Positions 27,932 to 36,785 of a stretch of DNA of 64,000 bases are shown piece by piece (positions within the stretch are counted from its first letter, which is position 1; the number at the start of each line of letters is the position of its first letter). Under the pieces are notes generated by a model that did not search any database, had not been told where the DNA came from, and saw nothing but the letters and a program-made list of their open reading frames with translations. Both the position numbers and the translations under genes were made by a program. This stretch comes from Agromyces atrinae (GTDB taxonomy: Bacteria > Actinomycetota > Actinomycetes > Actinomycetales > Microbacteriaceae): positions 1 through 64,000 of the forward strand of contig NZ_JACCBI010000001.1 of the NCBI RefSeq assembly GCF_013407835.1. Direction: 5' to 3'.

Positions 27932-28792
27932 ATGCCGGAGTTGCCCGAGGTCGAGGCGCTCGTCGGATACCTCGACGGGCGAATGCGTGGTCTCACGGTC
28001 GCGCGCGTGCAACTCGCGTCGTATGCGGCTCTCAAGACCGTCGACCCGTCTCTCGACTCGCTCGTCGGCGAGCCCGTCCGCGGCGTGAGTCGGCACGGCA
28101 AGTTCATCGACATCGCGATCGGCGACGCGCACCTGGTCGTCCACCTCGCGCGGGCCGGGTGGCTGCGGTGGAGCGATGCCGTCTCGTCGGCCGTCATCAA
28201 GCCCGGCCGATCACCGATCGCGCTGCGCGTCGTCCTCTCCGACGGCAGCGGCTTCGACCTCACCGAGGCGGGGTCGAAGAAGTCGCTGTCGATCTCGGTG
28301 GTGCGAGCCCCCCGCGACCTCCCCGGTGTCGCGCGGCTCGGCCCCAACCCGCTCGATCCGGCGTTCACCCGCGCCGACTTCGGCAGGGCGCTCGCCGGGC
28401 GGCGCACCCAGATCAAGGGGCTGCTGCGCGACCAGAGCGTGTTCGCGGGCATCGGAAATGCCTACTCCGACGAGATCCTGCACGCGGCGCATCTCTCACC
28501 GTTCGCGATCGCCGCCACCCTGCCCGAGGCCACCGTCGACGAGCTCTTCGCCGCGCTGAGATCGACCCTCGAGCGCGCCATCGCCGAGGCGAGCGGTCGC
28601 CCGCCCGCCGAGCTGAAGGACGCGAAGCGCGCGCGTCTCGCGGTGCACGGGCGCACGGGCGAGGCCTGCCCCGTGTGCGGTGACACGGTGCGCGAGGTGC
28701 GCTTCGCCGATTCGTCGCTGCAGTACTGCCCGACCTGTCAGACCGGCGGAAAGGTGCTCGCCGACCGCGTCCTCTCGCGGTTGCTCAAGTGA
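27932..28792 (+). CDS. Fpg/Nei family DNA glycosylase
   Basis: A 286-residue base-excision-repair enzyme. The N-terminus PELPEVEALVGYL carries the catalytic proline and glutamate right after the initiator Met. The GKFIDI strand, the helix-two-turn-helix region (RTQIKGLLRDQSVFAGIGNAYSDEIL) and a C-terminal zinc finger (CPVCGDTV...YCPTCQT) follow. It should remove oxidised bases and nick the abasic site. Whether it prefers 8-oxoguanine (MutM) or pyrimidines (Nei) is not clear from the sequence. Its stop overlaps the GTG of the methyltransferase gene by 4 bp. Confidence 0.92.
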   Translation: MPELPEVEALVGYLDGRMRGLTVARVQLASYAALKTVDPSLDSLVGEPVRGVSRHGKFIDIAIGDAHLVVHLARAGWLRWSDAVSSAVIKPGRSPIALRVVLSDGSGFDLTEAGSKKSLSISVVRAPRDLPGVARLGPNPLDPAFTRADFGRALAGRRTQIKGLLRDQSVFAGIGNAYSDEILHAAHLSPFAIAATLPEATVDELFAALRSTLERAIAEASGRPPAELKDAKRARLAVHGRTGEACPVCGDTVREVRFADSSLQYCPTCQTGGKVLADRVLSRLLK

Positions 28793-29559
28793 CGGGCGCG
28801 GCGGATGACGTGGCGCGGCGGCTGCGCGCCGCCGGATGCGTGTTCGCCGACGATGAGGCGCGACTCATCGTCGACGCGACCGCACCGGGCGCCGACCGTG
28901 AGCGTCTCGTCGCGCGCCGTGTCGCGGGAGAACCGCTCGAACACCTGCTTGGGTGGGCCGAGTTCTGCGGCTTGCGCATCCCCGTCGACCCGGGTGTCTT
29001 CGTGCCGCGCTCCCGAACCGCTCAGCTCGCGCTCGCGGCACTCGACGTGACGCCGGCGGGAGGCCGTGTGCTCGACCTCTGCTGCGGGTCGGGTGCGATC
29101 GGCATCGTGCTCGCGACGCGCGGGGCCGGTCTCGAGGTCTACGCCTCCGACTCCGACGCGGTCGCGACACGGTGCGCGTCGCGCTCTCTGGCACGCGTGT
29201 TCACCGGCGACCTGTTCGACGCGGTGCCCCTCGCGCTGCGCACAGCTTTCGACACCATCGTCGCGAACGTTCCGCACGTGCCCGAGGATCAGCTCGAGTT
29301 CATGCCGTACGAGGCGCGCGAGCACGAACCCGAAGCGACCCGTAACGGCGGCCCCGATGGTCTCGTCATCGCCCGCCGGGTCGTCGCCGAGGCTCCGCGC
29401 TGGCTCGCGCCCGGGGGAGCCTTGCTCATCGAGATCGATGAAGGACAAGCGGACGCCCTGAGCGACGCGTTCACCGAACGGGGCTTCGCCGTGCGGTTCG
29501 AGAGCGCTGACGACCCCGACCTCGACACGGTGGTCGCGATCGGTCGTCTCAGCGATTGA
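28789..29559 (+). CDS. PrmC-related protein N5-glutamine methyltransferase-like protein
   Basis: A 256-residue SAM-dependent methyltransferase related to PrmC/HemK, the enzyme that methylates a glutamine in release factors. Helical N-terminal domain to about 75, then VPRSRTAQLALAAL, the SAM-binding VLDLCCGSGAIGIVLA and the acidic ASDSD. The catalytic NPPY of PrmC is NVPHVP here, with His instead of Tyr. FMPYEAREHEP, NGGPDGL and PGGALLIEID follow. This variant is typical of a separate PrmC-like branch of unknown substrate, not the housekeeping enzyme. The GTG overlaps the glycosylase stop. The 3' end overlaps the convergent AhpD-like gene by 11 bp. Confidence 0.8.
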   Translation: MTGAADDVARRLRAAGCVFADDEARLIVDATAPGADRERLVARRVAGEPLEHLLGWAEFCGLRIPVDPGVFVPRSRTAQLALAALDVTPAGGRVLDLCCGSGAIGIVLATRGAGLEVYASDSDAVATRCASRSLARVFTGDLFDAVPLALRTAFDTIVANVPHVPEDQLEFMPYEAREHEPEATRNGGPDGLVIARRVVAEAPRWLAPGGALLIEIDEGQADALSDAFTERGFAVRFESADDPDLDTVVAIGRLSD

Positions 29560-30124
29560 GCGGGGCGAGCAGCGCCGCCTGCAGCTCGTCGCTCAGGTCG
29601 ATCTCGTCGACGGGAACCGCGAGGGCCTGGATCGCACGGCTGTAGTAGTTGCGCGCGGCGGCCGCGAGGGCGATATCGACGATCTCGCGGTCGGTGAACC
29701 CCGCGCCTCGGAGGCGTGAGCTGTCGTCATCCGTCATCGATGACGCATCGGACGACACCTTCTCCGCGAACTCCATCATGGTGATCTCCGCGGCGCTGAG
29801 AGAGGGAGCCGATCGGTAGTCGCGTGCAATCGCGACGAGGTCGCCTTCGTCGACGATCGACAGAGTCTTCTTTCCATGCGCGAGTCGGCAATGCGTCGAT
29901 CGGGCACCGAGCGCTGCGGCTAGGGTGACGAGTTCGTAACGGCGCTTACCCATCGATGCCGCGATCGCGCCGATGAGGTTCTCCCACGCATCGTAGGCGT
30001 CGATATTGATCGTCATGATGCGTGTGTGTGCGGCGACGAAACCCTGGTCGTCGATGTCCGAGGCGTAGATCTCGGCGACGCGATCGTCGAGCTCATGGTC
30101 GTTCGTCGGTCTGATGATCGTCAT
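29549..30124 (-). CDS. Carboxymuconolactone decarboxylase/AhpD-like protein
   Basis: A 191-residue all-helical AhpD-like protein. In this family a CxxCxxxH motif gives a redox-active disulfide. Here the region is STHCRLAHG: C79 and H83 are kept but the first cysteine is S76. The general shape matches peroxidase-related AhpD-like proteins (RYELVTLAAALGAR before the site, FTDREIVDIALAAAARNYYSRAIQALAV after it). The loss of one cysteine suggests a one-cysteine mechanism or another activity. Transcription is convergent with the PrmC-like gene. The start at 30122-30124 fits MTIIRPTNDHELDD. Confidence 0.8.
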   Translation of the reverse strand: MTIIRPTNDHELDDRVAEIYASDIDDQGFVAAHTRIMTINIDAYDAWENLIGAIAASMGKRRYELVTLAAALGARSTHCRLAHGKKTLSIVDEGDLVAIARDYRSAPSLSAAEITMMEFAEKVSSDASSMTDDDSSRLRGAGFTDREIVDIALAAAARNYYSRAIQALAVPVDEIDLSDELQAALLAPLNR

Positions 30125-30194
30125 CGGGTGACCCTTCGTCGGAGTTGCCCTCTGGCATACTCCGACGAAACCGTGCGGTCAACCCGGCGACGCC

Positions 30195-30356
30195 CTACGG
30201 CGCGGGAGCGGGACCGTCGGTCGGAACACCCTCGGGCAGCCAGCCCTTCAGTGCGGCGTCTTCGTCGACGATCTCGCTCTCAAGCAGGCGAGCCTCGGCG
30301 AGTTCGGCGGCGGGGTCGGCGTCGGGGGTCTCGGGCGTGGGCGTGGAGTCAGTCAT
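30195..30356 (-). CDS. Small acidic hypothetical protein
   Basis: A 53-residue protein starting MTDSTPTPETPDADPA. It is very acidic and Pro/Thr-rich at the N-terminus, with a short helix AAELAEARLLESEIVDEDAAL. No domain is seen. It lies immediately downstream of the DHA2 exporter on the same strand (23 bp gap), so it may be read on the same transcript. Coding is supported mainly by position and by third-position GC, so confidence is moderate. Confidence 0.45.
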   Translation of the reverse strand: MTDSTPTPETPDADPAAELAEARLLESEIVDEDAALKGWLPEGVPTDGPAPAP

Positions 30357-30379
30357 GACCCCACGATACCGCCGCCCGA

Positions 30380-31879
30380 TCAGTGACCGGCGCCGACCGG
30401 AGCGACCATGTCGGCGGGCTTCTTGACGAAGAACGCACCGACGATCGTGAGGAGCGAGAGCACCGCGCCGATCGTGAAGGCCGCGCGCACTCCGCCCGCC
30501 GCCGCCGCGTCGGCGCCCGCACCCGCGGTCGCGAACACGATCGTCTGCGACGCCATGATCGTGATGAAGAGCGCCGTACCTGCGGCACCGGCGACCTGCT
30601 GGATCGTCGAGACGATCGCGCTGCCGTGCGAGTAGAACCGCGGCTCGACCGATCCGAGCGCCGACGTGAAGAGCGGCGTGAACATGAGAGAGAGTCCGAG
30701 GCTCAGGGTGACGTGCGCGGCAAGGATGACGAAGGGCGACGTCGTCTCGGTGACCGTCGTGAGGAACCACAGGGCGGAGCTCACGATGATCGAGCCGGGA
30801 ACGAGGAGCACGCGCGGGCCGTGCCGGTCGAAGAGACGACCGACGATCGGGCCCATGAGACCCATGAGCAGGCTGCCGGGAAGCAGGAGGAGGCCGGTCT
30901 GCAGCGGGTCGAGCTGGATGACCTCCTGCATGTAGATCGGCAGCACGATGAGCGTTCCGAAGAGCGCGATCGTGACGATCGTCATGACGCCCATCGCGAC
31001 CGAGAAGTTGCCCGAGCGGAAGGTGCGGAGGTCGAGGAGTGCGCGGTCGCGACGCTGCAGGAGCAGCTGGCGGATGATGAACGCCGCGAGGCCGACGACG
31101 CCGACCGAGAGCGCGACGATCATCGTCGTCGTGTTCGCCGACGCGGCAGCGGCGTCACCGCCGTGGCCTCCGCCGATCTGGCTCAGCCCGTAGACGAGCC
31201 CGCCGAAGCCGAAGGCCGAGAGGATGACGGAGAAGACGTCGATCGGAACCCGTCGCGGCTCGGTGACGTTCTCGACGCGGCGGTAGCCGATGACGAGCAT
31301 GACGAGGGCGATCGGCAGCACGATCCAGAACATCCACCGCCACGTGAGGTAGTTGAGGATGAGGCCCGAGATCGTCGGGCCGATGGCCGGCGCCACGGAC
31401 ATCACGATCGAGACACGGCCCATGAGACGGCCGCGATTGGCCGGCGGCACGAGGGTCATGATCGTCGTCATGAGGAGCGGCATCATGATCGCCGTTCCCG
31501 ACGCCTGGATGACGCGCGCGCCGAGCAGCACCTCGAAGCCGGGCGCAAGCGCGGCGACGAGCGTTCCGAGCGAGAACAGCGACATCGCGGCGATGAACAT
31601 CGATCGCGTCGAGAAGCGCTGCAGCATGAAGCCCGTGATCGGGATGACGACGGCCATCGTGAGCATGAACGCCGTCGTCAGCCACTGGGCGGCGATCGAG
31701 TCGATGCCGAGGTCGACCTTGAGGTGCGGGATCGCGACGCCCATGATCGTCTCGTTGAGGATGACGACGAAGGCGGCGGCGAGGAGCAGCCAGATGACGC
31801 GGTTGTTGCGTGCGCTGTGATCGACGGTCTCGATCGAACCGGTCGATGCGGGTGATTCGCTCACACGGGCGTCGCTCAT
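30380..31879 (-). CDS. MFS multidrug exporter, DHA2 family
   Basis: A 499-residue transporter with about 14 membrane segments. It begins IWLLLAAAFVVILNETIMGVAIPHLKVDLG, in which the NETI and following residues match the first DHA2 segment. QWLTTAFMLTMAVVIPITGFML is the second, and GRLMGRVSIVMSVAPAIGPTISGLI contains the motif C-like antiporter signature (APAIGPTISG). The likely role is proton-driven export of toxic compounds. A palindromic site (31917-31933) and a run of nine G (plus strand, 31905-31913) lie in the leader. No regulator gene is adjacent. Confidence 0.9.
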   Translation of the reverse strand: MSDARVSESPASTGSIETVDHSARNNRVIWLLLAAAFVVILNETIMGVAIPHLKVDLGIDSIAAQWLTTAFMLTMAVVIPITGFMLQRFSTRSMFIAAMSLFSLGTLVAALAPGFEVLLGARVIQASGTAIMMPLLMTTIMTLVPPANRGRLMGRVSIVMSVAPAIGPTISGLILNYLTWRWMFWIVLPIALVMLVIGYRRVENVTEPRRVPIDVFSVILSAFGFGGLVYGLSQIGGGHGGDAAAASANTTTMIVALSVGVVGLAAFIIRQLLLQRRDRALLDLRTFRSGNFSVAMGVMTIVTIALFGTLIVLPIYMQEVIQLDPLQTGLLLLPGSLLMGLMGPIVGRLFDRHGPRVLLVPGSIIVSSALWFLTTVTETTSPFVILAAHVTLSLGLSLMFTPLFTSALGSVEPRFYSHGSAIVSTIQQVAGAAGTALFITIMASQTIVFATAGAGADAAAAGGVRAAFTIGAVLSLLTIVGAFFVKKPADMVAPVGAGH

Positions 31880-31904
31880 GCGCGAATCCTCTCGGCAGGG
31901 TGTC

Positions 31905-31933
31905 GGGGGGGGGTCTGTCGCAGACGGTGCGAC
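31905..31933 (-). promoter_or_regulatory. Leader of the DHA2 exporter: homopolymer and GTCGCA/TGCGAC inverted repeat
   Basis: GTCGCA-GACGG-TGCGAC (31917-31933) is a 6-bp-arm inverted repeat 38 bp upstream of the ATG. Between it and the start is a run of nine G (nine C on the coding strand). The repeat may be a repressor site; the homopolymer may be prone to slippage. Confidence 0.35.
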
Positions 31934-31995
31934 GTCTCATAGCGTAACGATGGCGTCCGACACGGCATTCCCGCCAACGGCCAATCGTCCGAAAG

Positions 31996-33135
31996 TCAGT
32001 TCCGTCCGATGCCCGTCACCGTCTCGACCGCCGCGATGAGGGACGCCGCGGTCCGGTCGATCTCCTCGGCCGAGGCGCCTGTGCCGAGGGTGAGCCGCAC
32101 GGCCGTCTGGGCGAGTTCGCGCGAGAGGCCGAGGGCCGTGAGCACGTGCGACGGCTCGTCGCTTCCCGCCGCGCACGCCGATCCGCTCGAGCAGACGATG
32201 CCGACCCGTTCGAGTTCGAGCAGCACGGCTTCGCCGCTCGTACTCGCGAAGACGAACGACGCCGTTCCCGGCAGACGGAGCGACGGATGCCCCGTGAGCC
32301 GTGCGTCGGGAAGGGCCGCGAGCACACGTTCGATGATGACGTCGCGAAGAGTGGAGACTCGCGCCGCGGCATCCTCTCGCTCGGCCTCGGCGAGGGTGAG
32401 GGCCGTCGCGAGCGCGACCGCGCCGGCGACGTTCTCCGTGCCGCTGCGGCGACCGCGTTCCTGACCGCCGCCGTGCACGAGGGGTTCGAGCGGGGTGCGC
32501 CCGCGCACGATCGCGACACCGCTGCCCTTCGGAGCGCCGACCTTGTGGCCCGAGAGCGACAGCGCGTCGACGCCGAGGCCTGCGAGCGGGAGCCAGCCGG
32601 CGGCCTGCACGGCATCCGTGTGGAAGGGAGCACCGGCGGCGTGCGCGACGGCAGCGAGCTCGCTGATCGGCTGCACCGTGCCGATCTCGTTGTTCGCGTA
32701 CTGGATCGTCACGAGCGCCGTGTCGGGCCGCACGGCGGCGGCCAGTTCGGCGGGGTCGACGAGTCCCGTCGCATCGGTCGGTACGAACGACGCCTCGAAA
32801 CCGTGCACGCGCACGAGGTAGTCGACCGACTCGAGCACGGCGTCGTGCTCGATCCGCGTCGTCACGAGGTGGCGCCCGCGCGTCGAGGCGAGCGCGATGC
32901 CCTTGATCGCGAGGTTGTCGGCCTCGGTTCCGCCGCTCGTGAAGATGATGTCGCTCGCGCGGCACCCCGCCACGGCCGCGACCGCGCGGCGTGCGGCGTC
33001 GAGCCCGCGAGCGGCGGACGCGCCCATGTCGTGCGCGCTCGACGGATTACCGAAGTCGTTCGTGAGGTACGGCCACATCGCCTCGAGAGCCTCGCGGCGC
33101 ACGGGCGTCGTCGCCGCGTTGTCGAGGTAGATCAC
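31996..33135 (-). CDS. Cysteine desulfurase of the NAD operon
   Basis: A 379-residue PLP-dependent cysteine desulfurase (NifS/IscS type). MIYLDNAATTP at the N-terminus, SGGTEADNLA, SIxEHDAV-like IEHDAVLES, the PLP lysine K198 in SLSGHKVGAPKGSG, and the active-site cysteine loop CSSGSACAAGS are all present. Its start overlaps nadC by 4 bp. It is the fifth gene of the nad operon. In this setting the enzyme is thought to supply sulfur for the iron-sulfur cluster of NadA, as NifS/NadR-linked desulfurases do in Gram-positive bacteria. No general isc or suf partner is adjacent. Confidence 0.93.
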   Translation of the reverse strand: MIYLDNAATTPVRREALEAMWPYLTNDFGNPSSAHDMGASAARGLDAARRAVAAVAGCRASDIIFTSGGTEADNLAIKGIALASTRGRHLVTTRIEHDAVLESVDYLVRVHGFEASFVPTDATGLVDPAELAAAVRPDTALVTIQYANNEIGTVQPISELAAVAHAAGAPFHTDAVQAAGWLPLAGLGVDALSLSGHKVGAPKGSGVAIVRGRTPLEPLVHGGGQERGRRSGTENVAGAVALATALTLAEAEREDAAARVSTLRDVIIERVLAALPDARLTGHPSLRLPGTASFVFASTSGEAVLLELERVGIVCSSGSACAAGSDEPSHVLTALGLSRELAQTAVRLTLGTGASAEEIDRTAASLIAAVETVTGIGRN

Positions 33136-33989
33136 GCGGAATCGATGACGACGTCGAGCCCCAGGTCGAGAGAGCGCACGCTGTGCGTGAGCGCGCCGAC
33201 CGAGATGACGTCGACTCCGGTCTGGGCGATCGCGCGCACGGTCTCGAGGTTCACCCCGCCGCTCGCCTCGACGACGGCACGGCCGTCGATGCGTTCGACG
33301 CCGGTGCGCAGATCGTCGAGGTCGAAGTTGTCGAGCATGATCGTGTCGACGCCCGCGGCGAGCACGGCGTCGAGCTGATCGAGACGATCGACCTCGACCT
33401 CGAGGTGCGTCGTGTGCGGCATCCGTTCGCGCGCCGAGCGCAATGCGACGGTCAGGTCGGTGCCGTCGGCGGTGAGGACGGCGAGGTGGTTGTCCTTCGC
33501 CATGACGGCGTCGGAGAGCGAGTGCCGGTGGTTCCGGCCCCCGCCGTCGCGCACGGCCTGCCGTTCGAACGCTCGCAGGCCGGGGGTCGTCTTCCGCGTG
33601 TCGACGATGCGCGCCCGGGTGTCGGCGACCTCGGCGACGTAGCTCGCCGTGAGCGTCGCGATTCCCGCCATGCGCTGCACGAAGTTCAAGCCGATGCGCT
33701 CGGCCTGGAGCACCGCTCGGGCGCGCCCCGTGACGCGGGCGAGCACGTCGCCCCGGGCGAAGGCCGAGCCGTCGGCGACGAGCACCTCGACGACGACCGC
33801 GGGGTCGGTGAGTCGGAACGCGGCGTCGAAGACCGCGCCTCCGCTCATGACGCCGGCCTCACGTGCGACCAGCTCGGCGCTCGCCGTGGCGAGCTCGGGG
33901 ATGAGCGTCTCGCTCGTGATGTCACCCCACGGAGCGTCTTCGTCGAGGGCGGCCTGGACGGTGCGATCGATCTGTGAACGGCTGAGCAT
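33132..33989 (-). CDS. nadC: Nicotinate-nucleotide diphosphorylase (carboxylating)
   Basis: NadC converts quinolinate and PRPP to nicotinate mononucleotide with loss of CO2, the third step of de novo NAD synthesis. The 285-residue protein has family motifs EDAPWGDITSE, ERIGLNFVQRMAGIATLT, DTRKTTPGLR, RDGGGRNHRHSLSDAV and the C-terminal barrel stretches VDTIMLDNFD, VEASGGVNLE, and VDVISVGALTHS. The start at 33987-33989 overlaps the nadB stop, and the stop overlaps the start of the desulfurase gene; all gaps in this operon are overlaps or a single base. Confidence 0.97.
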   Translation of the reverse strand: MLSRSQIDRTVQAALDEDAPWGDITSETLIPELATASAELVAREAGVMSGGAVFDAAFRLTDPAVVVEVLVADGSAFARGDVLARVTGRARAVLQAERIGLNFVQRMAGIATLTASYVAEVADTRARIVDTRKTTPGLRAFERQAVRDGGGRNHRHSLSDAVMAKDNHLAVLTADGTDLTVALRSARERMPHTTHLEVEVDRLDQLDAVLAAGVDTIMLDNFDLDDLRTGVERIDGRAVVEASGGVNLETVRAIAQTGVDVISVGALTHSVRSLDLGLDVVIDSA

Positions 33990-35473
33990 CAGGCGGCCTC
34001 TTCGTCGTGGGCGGGGAAGTCGAGGCGTGCGTGCGCGCCGCGGGATTCGGTGCGGGCTCGTGCGCTCGCCACCGTGAGGCGCGCGAGATCGAGCAGATTG
34101 CGGTCTTCGATGCTGCGGCGGTCGAGGGGTTCCGGCGCACTCCAGCCGTCGAGCGCCGTGGATGCCGCGGACAGGCCGTTCTCGTCGCGGTGCAGTCCGA
34201 CGTGCTGCCACATGAGCTGCTGCAGGGCGCCGCGATCGACGGGACGTGCCGCGACCGACGTCGGCGCAGCGGCCGCCGCAACGAGAGGGGCCGGCGGGAA
34301 CACCGCCGGCATCGGCAGGCCGAACGCGTGCACGGCGCGGTGGGCGAACACCGCGGCCTCGAGGAGCGAGTTGGAGGCGAGGCGATTCGCCCCGTGCACA
34401 CCCGTGCACGCGACCTCGCCGACGGCGAAGAGCCCCGGAAGGGAGGTGCGGGCGTCGATGTCGGTCGCGACGCCGCCCATCGCGTAGTGCGCCGCCGGTG
34501 TGACGGGAACGGGCTCGGTCGACCAGTCGAAGCCGGCACGTCGCGTCGCGGCGTCGAGTCCGGGGAAGCGACGGGAGAGGAACGCGGCGCCGAGGGCAGT
34601 CGCGTCGAGGAAGACCGGGCGCCCGCCCTGCAGCGTCATCCGTTCGGCGATGGCCCGGGCGACGACGTCGCGCGGAGCGAGTTCGCCGCCGGGTGTGCCC
34701 GCGAGGAATCGCACGCCGTTCTCGTCGCGCAGCACGGCACCCTCGCCGCGCACCGCCTCGGAGAGGAGGGGAGTGCCCGGCGCGGCGAGCGCCGTCGGAT
34801 GGAACTGCACGAACTCGAGATCGCGCACCGCGGCGCCCGCCCGCCAGGCCGCAGCGACGCCGTCGCCGGTCGCGACGTCGGGGTTCGTCGTGTGCGAGAA
34901 GAGCTGACCGGCGCCCCCGGTCGCGAGCACGACGATGTCGGCGTCGATCGAGAAGTTCTGCTCGGCGGCGCCCTGCACGAGCGCTCCCGTCACATGCCCG
35001 TCGGCGACGATGAGGTCGACGAGGGTCGTGTGCTCGTGCAGCCGCACGGCGCGCGAGCGCACGGTCGCGACGAGTGCGCGCTCGATCTCGGCGCCCGTCG
35101 CGTCGCCGCCGGCGTGCAGGATGCGGGCGCGCGAGTGCGCCGCCTCGAGGCCGCGGGCGAGCCCCGAGTCGTCGGTGTCGAATCGCGCACCGAAGCGGAT
35201 GAGCTCGCGCACGCGAGCCGGCCCCTCCTCGCACAGGACGCGCACGGCGACGGGGTCGGAGAGGCCCGCGCCCGCCCGCATCGTGTCGTCGATGTGGGTC
35301 TCGACGGAATCGCCGGGGAAGAGCGCCGCCGCGATGCCGCCCTGGGCGTAGCGCGTGTTCGATTCGACGAGCTCGGTCTTCGTCGCGACGGTGACGTCGT
35401 GCCCGGCATCCGTCGCCGTGATGGCGGTGAGCAGACCGGCCAGCCCGCTGCCGACGACGAGCACGCGAGCCAT
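33989..35473 (-). CDS. nadB: L-aspartate oxidase
   Basis: NadB is an FAD enzyme that oxidises L-aspartate to iminoaspartate, the first step of de novo NAD synthesis. The 494-residue protein has the N-terminal FAD motif VVGSGLAGLLTAITATDAG. TRYAQGGIAAALFPGDS, HAGGDATGAEI, and LEFVQFHPTAL follow, and AAHYAMGGVATDIDARTSLPGLFAVGEVACTGVHGANRLASNSLLEA is the substrate and FAD region (shown in part by GVHGANRLASNSLLEA). It is followed downstream by nadC with an overlap and lies 1 bp after nadA. The product is unstable and is passed to NadA. Confidence 0.97.
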   Translation of the reverse strand: MARVLVVGSGLAGLLTAITATDAGHDVTVATKTELVESNTRYAQGGIAAALFPGDSVETHIDDTMRAGAGLSDPVAVRVLCEEGPARVRELIRFGARFDTDDSGLARGLEAAHSRARILHAGGDATGAEIERALVATVRSRAVRLHEHTTLVDLIVADGHVTGALVQGAAEQNFSIDADIVVLATGGAGQLFSHTTNPDVATGDGVAAAWRAGAAVRDLEFVQFHPTALAAPGTPLLSEAVRGEGAVLRDENGVRFLAGTPGGELAPRDVVARAIAERMTLQGGRPVFLDATALGAAFLSRRFPGLDAATRRAGFDWSTEPVPVTPAAHYAMGGVATDIDARTSLPGLFAVGEVACTGVHGANRLASNSLLEAAVFAHRAVHAFGLPMPAVFPPAPLVAAAAAPTSVAARPVDRGALQQLMWQHVGLHRDENGLSAASTALDGWSAPEPLDRRSIEDRNLLDLARLTVASARARTESRGAHARLDFPAHDEEAA

Positions 35474-35474
35474 G

Positions 35475-36785
35475 TCAGGCCGCCGGGGGCTTCGCCGCGA
35501 GCATGCGCTCGAGCGCGACGCGGGCGGGCGCGGCGACCGAGTCGTCGACCTCGATGCGGTTGACGACGCGCCCCGCGACGAGCTCTTCGAGCACCCACGC
35601 GAGGTAGCCGGGGTGGATGCGGTACATCGTCGAGCACGGGCACACGACGGGGTCGAGGCAGAAGATCGTGTGCTGCGGGTACTCGGCGGCGAGGCGCTGC
35701 ACGAGGTTGACCTCGGTGCCGATCGCGAACGTGGAGCCGGCGGGGGCCGCCTGGATCGCCTTCACGATGAAGTCGGTCGAGCCGGCCGAGTCGGCGGCGT
35801 CGACGACTGGCATGGGGCACTCGGGGTGCACGATGACGTGCACTCCCGGGTGGGTGCGGCGGGCCTCGTCGATCTGGTCGACCGTGAAGCGCTTGTGCAC
35901 CGAGCAGAAGCCGTGCCACAGCAGCACGCGGGCATCGAGCAGCTCGGTCTCGGTGCTCCCGCCGAGGGGCTTCCGCGGGTTCCACATCGGCATCTGCTCG
36001 AGCGGCACCCCCATGGCCTTGGCCGTGTTGCGACCGAGGTGCTGGTCGGGGAAGAAGAGCACGCGCTGACCGCGTTCGAACGCCCACTCGAGCACGGTCG
36101 CGGCGTTCGAGGACGTGCAGACGATGCCGCCGTGCTCGCCGACGAAGCCCTTGAGTGCTGCGGAGCAGTTCATGTAGGTGACGGGGATGACGGGAACGCG
36201 GCCGTCGGCGTCGGGCTCGGTGCCGTAGAGCTCTTCGAGCTGCTCCCAGCACTCGGTCACGTCGTCGAGGTTCGCCATGTCGGCCATCGAGCAGCCGGCC
36301 GCGAGGTTCGGCAGGATGACGGCCTGATCCGGTCCCGACAGCATGTCGGCCGTCTCGGCCATGAAGTGCACGCCGCAGAAGACGATCGCCTCGGCGTCGG
36401 GCTTGCCCTTCGCGGCGTTCGCGAGCTGGAACGAGTCGCCCACGAAGTCGGCGTGCTGCACGACCTCGTCACGCTGGTAGAAGTGGCCGAGCACGACGAC
36501 GCGGTCGCCGAGGGTCGCCTTCGCCGCGCGGATGCGCTCGTGGAGCTCGTCGTTCGCCGCCTCGCGGTAGGCGGTCGGCAGCTGCCCCTGACGGGGCGAG
36601 CCGGTGGGGATGACGTCGCCCATCGACGATCCCGGTCCGTAGGCGACGGGGCCCGAGTCGAACTCCCACGGACCCTTGACGAGCTCGGGGGAGCAGGCTG
36701 CGCCGTCGGCCGCCCCCGTCGAGATGAGCTGCAGCGTGAGGTCGACGGATGCCGCGGCACGCGTCGTGGGTTCGGTGAGAGTCAT
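35475..36785 (-). CDS. nadA: Quinolinate synthase
   Basis: NadA condenses iminoaspartate with DHAP to quinolinate using a [4Fe-4S] cluster. The 436-residue protein is of the long actinobacterial type. RVVVLGHFYQRDEVVQHADFVGDSF, FCGVHFMAETADML (C137), ILPNLAAGCSMADM, YMNCSAALK, GIVCTSSNA (C223) and VVCPCSTMYRIHP (C382, C384) are visible; the cluster ligands are among these cysteines. The first 35 residues are a variable extension. Start at 36783-36785, which overlaps the NrtR-like stop by 4 bp. It is the first biosynthetic gene of the operon. Confidence 0.96.
   Translation of the reverse strand: MTLTEPTTRAAASVDLTLQLISTGAADGAACSPELVKGPWEFDSGPVAYGPGSSMGDVIPTGSPRQGQLPTAYREAANDELHERIRAAKATLGDRVVVLGHFYQRDEVVQHADFVGDSFQLANAAKGKPDAEAIVFCGVHFMAETADMLSGPDQAVILPNLAAGCSMADMANLDDVTECWEQLEELYGTEPDADGRVPVIPVTYMNCSAALKGFVGEHGGIVCTSSNAATVLEWAFERGQRVLFFPDQHLGRNTAKAMGVPLEQMPMWNPRKPLGGSTETELLDARVLLWHGFCSVHKRFTVDQIDEARRTHPGVHVIVHPECPMPVVDAADSAGSTDFIVKAIQAAPAGSTFAIGTEVNLVQRLAAEYPQHTIFCLDPVVCPCSTMYRIHPGYLAWVLEELVAGRVVNRIEVDDSVAAPARVALERMLAAKPPAA

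Noticed and set aside
30383..31855. Long plus-strand frame opposite the DHA2 exporter
   Set aside because: The translation is almost only Arg, Asp, Glu and His, the mirror image of a hydrophobic transporter, and has no start signal.
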